Source: Actinostola sp. cb2023
Taxonomy: Eukaryota > Cnidaria > Anthozoa > Actiniaria > Actinostolidae
Reading direction: 5' to 3'
DNA length: 64,000 nucleotides
NCBI GenBank assembly: GCA_033675265.1
Contig: JAUJYZ010000554.1
Span: 1 to 64,000 of the forward strand
This document shows, piece by piece, positions 35,301-50,300 of the stretch (positions are counted from its first letter, which is position 1; each line of letters opens with the position of its first letter). A model generated the notes under the pieces. It was not told where the DNA came from. It ran no database searches and was given only the letters and a program-made list of their open reading frames with translations. The translations under genes were made by a program, and so were the position numbers.

Positions 35301-38300
35301 TATTTTGCCTGTAGGACCGAGTGGCTCGACACTCTATATATTCTTAAAAAACGGATATTCGGGGAAATCTATGCCGAAATTCCCGGATGTTTCCCGGCAT
35401 CCTTTTCGGGCGTGCAGAAGGAAAACACGTGTTAGCGAAAGTGGTCCTAAGGAAATGGCTATTGTTCGGCGAGTTAAGGAAAAGAGAGGGCAAAATTCAC
35501 GACTATATCAAGAAGAGAGATGGAAGTTTGCTGAGAAAGTGGCGTTTTGTTTCGCAAGGATGTATTTTGGAAGAAAATCCAAGTCAAATGTCGGTCATTT
35601 TCGAGGTGTAAAATTGCGTCAAAAACACGCATTTTTGATTTTTATGGCAAACAAATTGAACTAATGCCCAGAAATCGGACCTGTAAATCAGTTTACTTGA
35701 GGTTAAAATATGAAGAGTTCTCTAGTTGTCACTAATAACTGGCCATGAGATCGATGTTACGAAAATTCAGAAAGTTAGAATTTTTCAAAGCAGTATCGAT
35801 TTTTACGGGCGGTTTCGGGCGCCGTGGGAGTCAAAGGGTTAATAATGGTAATGGTAACTGGTAATGTAATAACATTAACTAACCTTCAATAACAACAACT
35901 TGAGAAGATAGCACTACAGATGTATCATCAGCGACACTTGTCTTAGAATAACTAGTAGGATTGGTATGTGCTGTTGGCAACTGATAGACCTGTGGGGAAT
36001 GGAAATCACAAAGAAATTCCATAACGTGTCTACTACAACAAGCTACAAACTTAACTAAACCACATTAATCAGGATTCCCACTCATCCAGAAAAATAAAAT
36101 TCTCTGACTTTTCCCTGACCAAAAACCATTTTTCACTGACCATACTGTACACTTGTTTTACTATGATATCCTGCAGTGCGACTTACTCTATAGTCTTTTT
36201 AATGCAATATACTGTATGTATCTATGAAGAAATACATTTACATGGACCATATATAGGTCAATGACAACTTTTCAACTTTTTTTTGAGTTTTCATCATGAT
36301 TGATCACGATCTGTCTAAAAGTTACCCATTATGCTACATAATTATCACCGAATTCAAAACGATTTTGTGAAGGCTGACAGAAATTCCCTGACTTTTCACT
36401 GACCAATTTGTCGAATTACAAAATTCCCTGACCAAAATCAAAATTCCCTGACAATTCCCTGACCTTGAAAAAAAATCAGAATTCACTGACTTTTCAAGGT
36501 CAGTGGGAACCCTGTTAATCCCAACAAGGGTTGCTTTACTTACAACGCTACTAGACGTACCTTAGCTTCTCTTTCTGTACAGACAGCTAGGAAATGCCGT
36601 TCTGAACTCTCCCTTGCTGTCACAGTTTCTGAAGGGAATATATATACAATGTACAACACATTAGTATATATATATATATATATATTTTTCTTTCTCATAC
36701 TTAGTTTTAGATTTTTTTGAATTGTATATATGTAAAGCGCACTTGGGCATTTCTGGAGAGTGCGCTATATAAATAAAATATTATTATTATTATATTAATG
36801 GGGACTAGTGGTTAAACTAGTAGTGGCTGTAAAGGTAAAGTACAATATTTAACATCTGTGCCCCTTCATTCGAAAGTGTTCTTCCAGGAGGCGGATGATG
36901 CACCCTTTTACCCTCTCCCTCCATCAGTGCTCCATTCTACGGGTATTTAAAGCTGCACTGAGCTACACAGACTAGAGGGAAGTCGAAACAAGGATGTAAT
37001 AATGTGAGGTCATGAACTGAATCAAATTGGGTACCTCTCGCTTAGAAGGCCGTGCACTAACCAACTAAGCCACCCTTGCTCCTGTGTCGGTGTATAGCAA
37101 TCAAACAAGTGCATATAATGAAACTTTAACACTGTGTTAAAAAATATATACTGACACTTTGGATATTATTCAATTGTCAGATGGTGTTTTTAAAATGGTG
37201 TTTAATTCACACTTGTACACTTTTGCTGAATAAATTGCACAAAATTTCTGCTTACTTTTTAACTGGTTTTCAACTTTTTTGTCTGTCCAGAATCTTAAAG
37301 GTGAAGGAAACAAGTGTCCCTGGTTATTCAGCAATGCCATGGCCATTATCATACCTGACTTTGGTCGAAATACAGTGCCTGGAAAAACACACAAGGATAA
37401 TGATTGATGGATTGACTTAGTAAAGATGATGATGATATTGATGATGATGATATTGATGATGATGATATTGATGATTGTTGTTGTTCAATATGATGATGAT
37501 ATTGATGATTGTTGTTGTTATTGAATATGATGATGATATTGATGATTGTTGTTATTGAATATGATCATGATATTGATGATTGGTGTTGTTGTTGAATATG
37601 ATGATGATATTGATGATGATGATATTGATGATTGTTGTTGTTCAATATGATGATGATATTGATGATTGTTGTTGTGGAATATGATGATGATATTGATGAT
37701 TGTTGTTGTTATTGAATATGATGATGATATTGATGATTGTTGTTGTTCAATATGATGATGATATTGATGATTGTTGTTGTTATTGAATATGATGATGATA
37801 TTGATGATTGTTGTTGTTATTGAATATGATGATGATATTGATGATTGTTGTTGTTATTGAATATGATGATGATATTGATGATTGTTGTTGTTGTGGAATA
37901 TGATGATGATATTGATGATGATGATATTGATGATTGTTGTTGTTGTGGAATATGATGATGATATTGATGATTGTTGTTGTTGTTGAATATGATGATGATA
38001 TTGATGATTGTTGTTATTGAATACGATGATGATATTGATGATTGTTGTTGTTATTGAATATGATGATGATATTGATGATTGTTGTTGTTATTGAATATGA
38101 TGATGATATTGATGATTGTTGTTGTTGTTGAATATGATGATGATATTGATGATTGTTGTTGTTGTTGAATATGATGATGATATTGATGATTGTTGTTATT
38201 GAATACGATGATGATATTGATGATTGTTGTTGTTATTGAATACGATGATGATATTGATGATTGTTGTTGTTATTGAATATGATGATGATATTGATGATTG

Positions 38301-41300
38301 TTGTTGTTGTTGAATATGATGATGATATTGATGATTGTTGTTATTGAATACGATGATGATATTGATGATTGTTGTTGTTATTGAATACGATGATGATATT
38401 GATGATTGTTGTTGTTATTGAATATGATGATGATATTGATGATTGTTGTTGTTCAATATGATGATGATATTGATGATTGTTGTTGTGGAATATGATGATG
38501 ATATTGATGATTGTTGTTGTTATTGAATATGATGATGATATTGATGATTGTTGTTGTTATTGAATATGATGATGATATTGATTATTGTTGTTGTTGTTGA
38601 ATATGATGATGATATTGATGATTGTTGTTATTGAATATGATGATGATATTGATGATTGTTGTTGTTATTGAATATGATGATGATATTGATGATTGTTGTT
38701 GTTATTGAATATGATGATGATATTGATGATTGTTGTTGTTATTGAATATGATGATGATATTGATGATTGTTGTTGTTCAATATGATCATGATATTGATGA
38801 TTGTTGTTGTTCAATATGATCATGATATTGATGATTGTTGTTGTGGAATATGATGATGATATTGATGATTGTTGTTGTTATTGAATATGATGATGATATT
38901 GATGATTGTTGTTGTTATTGAATATGATGATGATATTGATGATTGTTGTTGTTATTGAATATGATGATGATATTGATGATTGTTGTTGTTCAATATGATC
39001 ATGATATTGATGATTGTTGTTGTTGTTGAATATGATGATGATATTGATGATGATGATATTGATGATTGTTGTTGTTATTGAATATGATGATGATATTGAT
39101 GATTGTTGTTATTGAATATGATGATGATATTGATGATTGTTGTTGTTCAATATGATCATGATATTGATGATTGGTGTTGTTGTTGAATATGATGATGATA
39201 TTGATGATGATGATATTGATGATTGTTGTTGTTCAATATGATCATGATATTGATGATTGGTGTTGTTGTGGAATATGATGATGATATTGATGATTGTTGT
39301 TGTTGTGGAATATGATGATGATATTGATGATGATGATATTGATGATTGTTGTTGTGGAATATGATGATGATATTGATGATTGTTGTTGTTGTGGAATATG
39401 ATGATGATATTGATGATTGTTGTTGTTGAATATGATGATGATATTGATGATTGTTGTTGTTGAATATGATGATGATATTGATGATTGTTGTTGTTATTGA
39501 ATATGATGATGATATTGATGATTGTTGTTGTGGAATATGATGATGATATTGATGATTGTTGTTGTTGTGGAATATGATGATGATATTGATGATTGTTGTT
39601 GTTATTGAATATGATGATGATATTGATGATTGTTGTTGTTGTGGAATATGATGATGATATTGATGATTGTTGTTGTGGAATATGATGATGATATTGATGA
39701 TGATGATATTGATGATTGTTGTTGTTGAATATGATGATGATATTGATGATTGTTGTTGTTGTTGAATACGATGATGATATTGATGATTGTTGTTGTTGTT
39801 GTGGAATATGATGATGATATTGATGATTGTTGTTGTGGAATATGATGATGATATTGATGATGATGATATTGATGATTGTTGTTATTGAATATGATGATGA
39901 TATTGATGATTGTTGTTGTTGTGGAATATGATGATGATAATGATGATTGTTGTTGTTATTGAATATGATGATGATATTGATGATTGTTGTTGTTGTGGAA
40001 TATGATGATGATATTGATGATTGTTGTTGTTGTGGAATATGATGATGATATTGATGTATGCAACAGTTACTACAGCCATACGTCACTGTAAATTGCATTG
40101 TCTCACAAATCCAGCAACATATATTGCTCTCTCACATTTTCAGCATTTACTAGAAATGACATTCTCTTTTAAATTTTTCAGTTTGTTTACTTGTAGCTTG
40201 AAGTACGATTTATGATAATGGCAAAAAAATGGAAACAAAAGGCTCATCCATTTTCGTATGAGTGGGTTACCTGTGGTTAGTGTTACCACAGGTAACCCAC
40301 TGGTCAAATAGAGTCGTTTTCGTATGAGTGGGTTACCTGTGGTTAGTGTTACCACAGGTAACCCACTCGTCGAATAGAGTCGTTTTTGTATAAGTGGGTT
40401 ACCTGTGGTTAGTGTTACCACAGGTAACCCACTCGTCAAATAGAGTTGTTTTCATACGAGTGGGAAACCTATGGTACCGTGACACTCAAATGGCTTCCTT
40501 TCTGAACCAATCAAAAAGCGTGCAGATGCATCTCATCCAATCAAACTCTTTCAATACGGCACGGCACCATAATTTTCCCACTCCTAAGAAAATGACTGTA
40601 TGTGATGAAGGTTACCTGTAATGATGGTCAATATCGGCTGTACTAGTCTTTCTTCTGCTGGGGGCATGTTGATCACCACCATGAATACATTACCCTTAGT
40701 TGTGCCGACTAACAAACATGGACTTATCCAATTATCTGCAACACAACACATTTGTATATTAATACTCTTTAACAAACTCATGAATAAATTCATGAGGAAA
40801 ACACAAAAGAAATAACCGTGACATGTCATGAGATTAGCCATTAATAAAGTTAACTAAGAGAATGGACAGCGTGCCAGTGGTTATTGCCAAATATGCATGC
40901 GCATGTCTTCTTTGATAATTAGCTCCCTTGTGGTCATCCATCGCTTTGGTAGCAGGCTTAGTGTCATGTTTGCCGCCTCCTTAGTTGCTTGTTTGCAGTA
41001 GCCTATTGCAACTTATGGCACCTACCCTCCATACTATGGCTTATTGCCAAGTTAACTTAGGGGAGGAGGTGCTTAATGAAGAAGAGTCGCCTATGTGCTA
41101 AATAGAGCATTTACAGTACTTTGATAATTAGCTCCCTTGTGGTCATCCATCGCTTTGGTAGCAGGCTTAGTGTCATGTTTGCCGCCTCCTTAGTCGCCTA
41201 TGTGCTAAATAGAGCATTTACAGTACTTTGATAATTAGCTCCCTTGTGGTCATCCATCGCTTTGGTAGCAGGCTTAGTGTCATGTTTGCCGCCTCCTTAG

Positions 41301-44300
41301 TTGCTTGTTTGCAGTAGCCTATTGCAACTTATGGCACCTACCCTCCATACTATGGCTTATTGCCAAGTTAACTTAGGGGAGGAGGTGCTTAATGAAGAAA
41401 GGTCGCCTATGTGCTAAATAGAGCATTTACAGTACTTTGATAATTAGCTCCCTTGTGGTCATCCATCGCTTTGGTAGCAGGCTTAGTGTCATGTTTGCCG
41501 CCTCCTTAGTTGCTTGTTTGCAGTAGCCTATTGCAACTTATGGCACCTACCCTCCATACTATGGCTTATTGCCAAGTTAACTTAGGGGAGGAGGTGCTTA
41601 ATGAAGAAGAGTCGCCTATGTGCTAAATAGAGCATTTACAGTACTTTGATAATTAGCTCCCTTGTGGTCATCCATCGCTTTGGTAGCAGGCTTAGTGTCA
41701 TGTTTGCCGCCTCCTTAGTTGCTTGTTTGCAGTAGCCTATTGCAACTTATGGCACCTACCCTCCATACTATGGCCTATTGCCAAGTTAACTTAGGGGTGG
41801 GGGTGCTTAATGAAGAAGAGTCGCCTATGTGCTAAATAGAGCATTTACAGTATGGATAAACATGAGACAAGACCAAATACATGTCTTACCATTCTTTTTG
41901 GTATAAGAACAAGCAAACTTGGTACACTGAACTGTATCTGGAGGACCAACGCTTGCCGTTGAGGGATAACTTACAGTCCTATGCACCTTAGTGTGCATTG
42001 CACCCTCTGTGACATCATTGCCATTAGACGCCTCGTCAACCTTGGACTTGGTTCGTATGGGGGGTGGGGGTCTGGCAGGTTTTGATCTTCTCTTCTCAAG
42101 TTTTTGAATAGTTGTTTCAGAGAAGTCTAGACCTCCTGATGGGTCCATGCTGAGAGTAAAGGACAGGGGTGTGCCAGGGGTTATGGGTGTGGCTGGTGTG
42201 AGGGGTGTTACTGAATGGGGGGTTTGAGGGTGTGCATTGCCTGGACTTTCTGCAAGAACTAGAAAGAACAAAAACATCAAATGAATTTCTGAATTTGGAT
42301 CAAAATTCTATTTTCCACAACAGTCATATTTAAATGAGAGAGGTGTGGTAGTGGTTGTGGTTGCGAGGGGTGTGAGTTGTGTTGCCGAGTTGTAGACTAC
42401 ATTGCCTGGACACTCTCGCAACACTAACATTTCAAACAGATGAGAAAATTGTCCAACAAAACATAGAGGAACATTGCTGATACTGATATTGATTTTCTAA
42501 GCAACTCTTTGCCCAAAATATTATTCTGAGTATTAGCCCGAGAAAGAGAAGAGAAACAATCTATGATCCTGATGTGAGTCGAACCCACAGCTATATTTTC
42601 TCTTTCTGCTTTCCTTTAAAGGGCTAACGCTCAGTAGGATTTTTATGAGTAATTTATAACACTTCAACTCTCCTTCGATTTCTATGTTTCACTAAAGTGT
42701 TCTTATTAAGAGGATATTTTTTACGAATGCGCGTATTGAGCGCCGAAAACCAATAGGCTGGAAAATACATTTTGTACAAGGCTAAAACTGCTTTAGTAAA
42801 GAGTACAAGTTATTTGTGATGGTTTTTGACCGGTAAAAGTGAAATTAGAGTGTTAATCCAAAGTGAAATTTTGATTTGAAAACTGTCCACATGGGCTAGA
42901 TCTGTACATTTGCTATTATTGCTGATATTTTCCCCTTAATTACCTCATATTTGAAAACAAGCAGGAAAATGGCTTTGTACAATGCTAAAACAGTTTTAGG
43001 CAGACATTTTACTTTGTTTTTAATAGTTTGTGCTTGGTTAAAATAAAATTAGAGTCAGTGTTAATCCAAAGCGAAAATCGAAATTCAAACTGTCCAAAAG
43101 GGCTGGTTTTTGGTGCTTTTTGCGGATATTACGCGATGTTGAAATACATATCCTCTAAAGGGAATGCAAATACTCACTAGACATTTCTTGCGCTGATAAT
43201 ACAGTTATGAGTTTTTTTTGGATAACATCAACCAAGGCAAATGTCGGACCACTACATATAGACACACTGTTAAACAAATGATATATAGTAAGTACATGTA
43301 CATTAACATAACTGGTAGCTGTGGTTGGGGCTTGTCAAGTTCACAGAACAGTTCACACACAAGCCTGGCAGCTTTTTTACTACATACTCTCTCTAAAGGC
43401 CCATTTACACGGACGATTTTTGGTGCAATTTCAGTGGTGATTTCAATGGTAATTTTTTGGCAATTTCACTGCAACTCCAAATCGCATGTGTAAACAGCCG
43501 GCCATTTCACGGCGATTCAATAAAACTTGGTAAAACTATGACGCATGCACATGACGGTAGGCAAAAACATTGCCATTGAATCGCTGTGAAATTGCTAGCT
43601 GTTCATATGCACGATTTGGAGTTGCAGTGGAATCGCCAAAACATCGCTGTTGAATTATCGCTACTGAAATTGCACCAAAAATCACCCGTGTAAATGGGCC
43701 TTAAGCCAGACACAATCACGACCACCTATTGCTGTCATATGTCCATCTTAGAGAGATTGAATTTGAACAGTAAACAGCAAACTTACATTCCAAGTTGTGA
43801 GCTCTGTGAAATTTCACTAATTGGCCAACCTTCAAGACTGCCAGCCATGACACATGCTAGCTCTGCCTGGAAGCCTGCATGCCGCTTGTAAGTGCCTGTT
43901 TTGCAGAAAACTATTGGTAATGGTACAGGTTCAGGCATAAAGTCTCCACTGGAATTTGAACTTCGGTCGCCTGGTTGGGCAAAAGTATTATCTTGTTCTG
44001 ATGACACAGGAGTGCCTGGTGTTGGTTCAAAGGACAGATGCAACTCTATTTGCTGAAGGACAAACAAAAATGGAATTAACATTTGAATACAGTTTAAAGC
44101 TCCCTTCCATGGACACCACTGATACAACAACACATACGTGCTAAACTGGTACAACAACACATTCAAGCTGATCTATTTGTACAAATGTCTAAAGTATAAA
44201 CAGTACAATACACATCTATACCTACCACTAATTCAACACACTGTTCAGTCATGCTAAACTGGTACAACAACACATACGTGGCACCCGCTACAAGAAGAAT

Positions 44301-47300
44301 CCTACTGTGGACACAAAAATCCAACATTTGGACAGAGTACGCTTCTGGTTCATCATCCTGTGATATACGATGGTTGCTACTTTCTGAATTTTCAGAGGTG
44401 GTGGGTTTGGGTTCAGTATTATCACTACCCTCTTCAGACGATTTGGATTTCTCTCGTTCAAAATGTTTTGACGTCGACATTTTGTATAACAGGAACAAAG
44501 CAGCTGGAAACAATAAAAAATAATTAAATGTTAATTAATTAAAACAAAGTGTTTAATTAACAGTGATTAATGTTAAATAATTAAAACAAAGTGATTAATG
44601 TTAATTAATTAAAACAAAGTAATTAATGTTAATTAATTAAAACAAAGTAATTAATGTTAATTAATTAACACAAAGTAATTAATTTTAATTAATTAAAACA
44701 AAGTGATTAATGTTAATTAATTAAAACAAAGTGATTAATGTTAATTAATTAAAACAAAGTGATTAATTTTAATTAATTAAAACAATATCATTAATGCTAA
44801 GTAATTAATGTAAAAATATTACTATGCATTTACTGTTGAAGTTCGCAACCAATCACATACCAAATTGAAGACAATAGAACTCGAGTTTCTGATTACTATT
44901 TTGTAATATAAAAATACTGCTTCAAAAGCAAAGAGATCTTCATTGTAACGATAAAATACTGTTATGTAGTTTGGAGTAGAAATTTGACCATTTTTGCTTT
45001 TCAATATTTGTAGTAATTTGAACAAACTAGAGTGTCTATGGCCTTTGTTAATTTTGTTGTTGTGCAAAAACAATCTGTCAACATCCAGTAATTTGCAGTG
45101 CGAACTATGTTTTGGGCCTACAATTATTTGGTCTTGATGATGATGATGAAGACTTTATTTCAAGAGGTCTTGAATAAAAGATGCCGTCAAGTTGACAGTC
45201 TCTTGTTCCTTGTTTACATGTACTTAACACTAACTTACACATTCAATACTTCAGTTTCGAGTTGTTTACGCACCGCTGTATTCCTAAACAAAAGACGTGT
45301 TTGCTCAGGTTTAGCCTCACTCCAGAGAAAAACATGTGCAATTAAAAATGGTTTCTATTGTTGAAAGTCAACACTTTTCCGCGTTCGTGTCGGTATTTGT
45401 GCAGAATTTACACTGAATTGAGGCTCAGCCTTAGCAAATGCGTCTTTTGTCAAGAAGTACAGCGGTGTCTAAACAACTTGAAACTGGAGTATTACCAAAA
45501 CATAAAATTTACACAGACAAAATCTTCATACATTGTATTTTTGGAAAGACCAAATCAAAGTGTGTTAGTACAAGGCCTGTATAATACCTAGAGTACAATA
45601 ATTAATAGGGAGCTTAAGCAGCAGAGGTTTTTGACAATGCGGACGGCGCGTGCACTGACGAATAATGTTCGAAACGACAGTTGACGTCCGTAACGGCAAT
45701 CTACGATGGCCCTTCATCTCTTTTCACGTCGTAATTGCCGTCACGGATGTCAATGGTCGTTGCGAACATTATTCGTCAGTGCGCGCACCATCTGTGTTGT
45801 CAAAACCCTCTGCTGCTTAAGCTCCCAATTGTTATGTAAGTTACCTGTTGATGCATCCCAGAATTTTATAGTGCCATCGGCATGACTACAACAACAAAAC
45901 ATATCAATCAATAGACGAATTCAGGTTACATGTACTAAATGTATCACAAATCTTATGTCAGTAGTAGTAATAACAATGAAAGCTTAAAATACTAGCCTGA
46001 CTGCATGGTCAGAGTATATTGTGTTTGCGCATCAACAACTAAATGTGAATTTAATTATAATTACACCGGTCAATATAAAGATGCACATAACAGTACTTAA
46101 TCATTAAATTATATATTATACAATTAATATATAATATAATGAGGCTAAATCAGTAACTTAGGCAAGGTTAAAATCGAGACAATGCTGGCCAGCGGTCGCA
46201 TCTTGGGTACCCACAGTGTGGGGGACCCCGGGACATTTGCAGGGGCTTATTATTCAGAGGTCATCTGTCCTCTTGCCCCTTTGAATATGAATATGATAAT
46301 CTTCTATACATTAACAATTTGTTGAGGTGAACTGTTACCCAGTTATGATGAGTTCTGATGGTGCTTTCTCTGGTTGTTCTCCACTTACTCCTCCCATTAT
46401 AGGCCATGCCTGTAAAATAGGTACAAATTTTATAGCTACTCTTTTTCAATTGCAATATTTATACATGTAATTGATTGATACTTTTCTCTGTGCCATTGTG
46501 TTTATCCCCTTCTTCCAGCTCCCTCCCTTGATATCTTTCTTCTTTCTTTGCTTTTTTCCTTCCTCTCTTCCTTCCTTCTTTTTGTTTCCTTTCTTCCCTT
46601 TCTTTCTGTCTTCATTCCTTTTTCCCTTTCTTTCTTCCATTCTTCCTTCCTTCCTTTCCTTCTTTCTTTCTTCCTTTCCTTCTTCCTGGACTTCCTTTCT
46701 TCCTGGACTTCCTTTCTTTCTTTCTTTCTTCCTTCCTTCCTTTCTTTCTTCCATTCTTCCTTCCTTTCTTTCTTCCATTCTTCCTGGACTTCCTTTCTTT
46801 CTTCCTTTCTTTTTCCCTTTCTTTCTTTCCTTTCTTTCTTCCATTCTTCCTTTTCTTCTTCCTTCCTTCCTTCCTTCCTTCCTTCCTTCCTTCCTTCCTT
46901 CCTTCCTTCCTTGGTTCCTTACTCTTCGTTCCCCTTCCTTTCTTTCTTTCTTCCTTCCTTTCTTCCATCCATCCTTCCTTCATTTCTTTCTTTCTTCCTT
47001 CCTTTCTTTCTTCCATCCTTCCTTCATTTCTTTCTTTCTTCCTTTCTTTCTTCCTTACTCTACATACCAGTGTCTATACTTACTATCTCACTAATGAGGA
47101 CCACAGGTTTGTTAGTGTCCCAGTACTATAAGTGACACTCTGAATAAATAAGGTTGCCATACCTGCCTACTAGCCTTTCTTGCTAGATGGTTTTTCTTAG
47201 GCCTGTTGCCAACGTTACCAATATCAGCAATACATTCAGGTGGACAATCAGAGAAGTACTGGGTACAAGTGACATGAGACTCGTGGATATCAAAGGCATA

Positions 47301-50300
47301 TGGAACATCATATGAGAGGGGCCTAAATGGAATGATAAATAAATAAATAATAAATACATCTAAATGAAAAAATAACAATATGGCACAACAATAGTGAAGT
47401 ACCCAAATAAAAAGATAGATTAAGTACTTAGAGTTTTATGGGGACACCATCAATATATAGGGCCTACATGACAAGATAAAGTGCCTGACAGACTTGCAGG
47501 ATAAATACTGTAAGCTTCAGCTAAGGTGTGAAGTACTTTATTGACAAACTTACCAAAACCCTTGTACATTTGTTAAGTACCCTAATGCCATATATGGCAA
47601 TACCATATTAGGTAATATGAATCATGACATCTTTCCCCTTGAGTCTAAAATACTCAGTATCAATGTAAACAAACTGTTCAATGTCTGTGACAAATTGTCT
47701 TAAACAAAAATGACTTATAAGGATATACTTATCTAACAGTTCACAACTAATGTTTATAAATCAAGCCTTTGTGGTCTTTTGACAATACGGCCTGATCTGG
47801 TTGCATAGTTCTGGTCTTCACAATGCTCTGTTTCTTTACTTGGAGCAAGGTCTTCTGGTTCCTGTGGTTCTTGTGGTGCAACTGTGGGTAGTGGGTCTGT
47901 GTTAGTTGGATCTCTTGCATCAAGGATGTCCCGCCTGTTCCTCCTATACTGACTGCCATTAACATCTACAATGTATGACCGTGGCTGTTCAGTCTTAGCT
48001 GTAACTGTTCCAGGAATCCATATGTTCTGACTTTCATCTCTAAGGTGTATCTGATCTCCTGGTCGCAGTGGGTTGAGGGGCTTGCTGCCCCGGTCGTAAT
48101 ATTCTTTCTGTTTCACCTGTCGTTCCTGTAGGTTCTGCATCACCTGTTGGTAGTTATAGGATGAAGGGTGTAGGAGACTCCCACTGGTTGGCAGTAGTGT
48201 TCCAGTCCTTCTACCCATTAACAACTGTGCTGGTGATAGGCCAACTCCTTCAATTGGGGTGTTCCTGATATTCAACAGTGCAAGATTTGGGTCAGACCCA
48301 TCATACTTGGCCTTCTTTAGGATTTGCTTAGCAGTCTGGACAGTGTGTTCGGCCAATCCATTTGACTGTGGGTACCTGGGCGATGAGGTAATGTGTTTGA
48401 AGTGATATTCTTGTGAGAAATCATGAAATTGTGAACTGGCGAACTGTGGCCCATTGTCGGTGATTATCTCATCTGGGATGCCATGCCTTGCAAGGTGTGG
48501 TTTCAGGTGTCTGATTATGACAGCACTAGTAGTGCTAGTGAGCTTTGTTATTTCAAAGTACTTGGAGTAGTAATCTGAGATAACCAAATATTCCTCACCA
48601 TCTAGGTGGAATAGGTCTAGTGCAATGCGTTGCCATGGCCGTTCAGGGACTTCGTGTCCAATCATTGGTTCCTTTGGCTGGTTGTTTCTAAATCGTAGAC
48701 ATGTTCCACATTTCGATACCATATCTGCTATCTGGCTACTCATACCAGGCCAATAGAGTACATCTCGAGCACGGCGCTTGCATTTCTCAATTCCAAAGTG
48801 GTTTTGGTGTATTTTCTGTAGCATCTCGTTTCGTAGTAATGTAGGGACAATTAGTCGCTCCCCTCTCAGAAGTACTCCATTATGAGCAGTGATTTCATCA
48901 CGTATATGCCAATATTCTCTGATACTTAGCGGTGCTTTGCCCTTGTCATTAGGCCAACCTTCCATCACAGTGTTGTGGAGGTCTTGTAGTATTGGATCTC
49001 CTTTGGTCTGCTGTCTAAACTCTTCTAGTTTTCCTTCAGTAATAGGTAAATATTCGGTGGTATGGACTTGGAAGTTGTCCTCTGGTGTTCCTCTGACGTC
49101 TGAAGTTGGGGCGCGACTCAGTGTATCAGCAATATAGAGGCTTTTTCCTGGCTTGTATCCAACAAGTAGGTCATATTTCTGTAGCTGGAGCATCATTCTT
49201 TGTAGTCTGGGTGGGGCCATCGTTAGTTTTTTTTTTGACAATACGGCCTGATACGGTCTGTTTCAACTTCCACCTGTTTGCCATATATATATTGGTGGTA
49301 TTTAGTGCATCCATAGACTACAGCAAGTAGCTCTTTCTCAATCTGTGCATCATTTTTTTCAGCGTCGTTTAGAGATCGAGAGGCATAGGAAATCGGGTGT
49401 CCCTCTTGGAGTAGACAGGTGCCAAGTCCATATGAGGACGCGTCAACGGATACTGTGACTGGTTTGTTGACATCATAGTATTTCAGTATATGTGGGTCGG
49501 TGACTTTAACTTTGATGTCCTGGAATGCGTGGTCATGTCGCTCATCCCAGTGCCATGTGGTTTCCTTTTGTAGTAGTTCTCTTAGGGCTTGGGTGGAGTT
49601 GGACAGGTTTGGTAGACATTTTCCAAGGTAGTTCACCATTTCCATGAACCTCTGCAACTCTTTGATATCTGTCGGGACTTTCATTTCAGCAATTCCTTTG
49701 ACTTTATCTGGGTCTGGCTTTACTCCTTCTGCAGTAATGATGTGTCCAATATAGGATAGCTCGTCTCGTAGGATCTTGGACTTCTCCTTGTTCAGCTTTA
49801 GATTAATGGCTCAAGCTCTCTTTAGGACCTTGGCCAATCTGTCGTTGTGTTCTTTTTCGTCTCGACCCCAGATTAGTATGTCGTCCACTATTTCATCACA
49901 CCCCTCGATGTCTTCAAAAGCTTGTGACATGCGTCGCTGAAATACCTCTGGTGCTGAGTTAATTCCAAAAGGCATCCTGTTGAATTTATACCTCCCAAAG
50001 GGTGTGTTAAAACGTGGTAAGGTTACTGCTGTTGTCATCTAGCTTGATGTGCCAGAACCCTGCTGAGGCATCCAGTGTGCTGAAGTACTTTGCGCCACTA
50101 AGCTTTGTAGCTACTTCTTCGATAGTTTTCATTGGGTAATGTTCTCTTTTGATGGCTTTGTTCAAGTCTCTTGGATCCAAGCAGACTCTCAATTTTCCAT
50201 TACTTTTCTCAGTGATGACATATGAATTAACCCATTCAGTTGGTTCAGTTACTTTCTCTATGACATCTAGCTGTTCCATTCGTTTCAGCTCCATTTCGAA

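Noticed and set aside
34981..35664. 227-codon plus-strand ORF
   Set aside because: Lies within a TTAA-flanked non-autonomous element, has no recognisable domain, and the related copy at 51624-52810 does not keep the frame.
39109..40098. 329-codon Ser/Gln/Ile-rich minus-strand ORF
   Set aside because: Translation of the intronic minisatellite; no unique sequence beyond it.
43290..43385. Minus-strand open frame AARLVCELFCELDKPQPQLP as a tomosyn exon
   Set aside because: It matches no part of tomosyn and has no suitable donor, and the true exon (43178-43266) fits both neighbours in phase and sequence.
46471..47135. Overlapping Phe/Ser-rich and Lys/Glu-rich ORFs
   Set aside because: Artefacts of the polypyrimidine tract, open on both strands.
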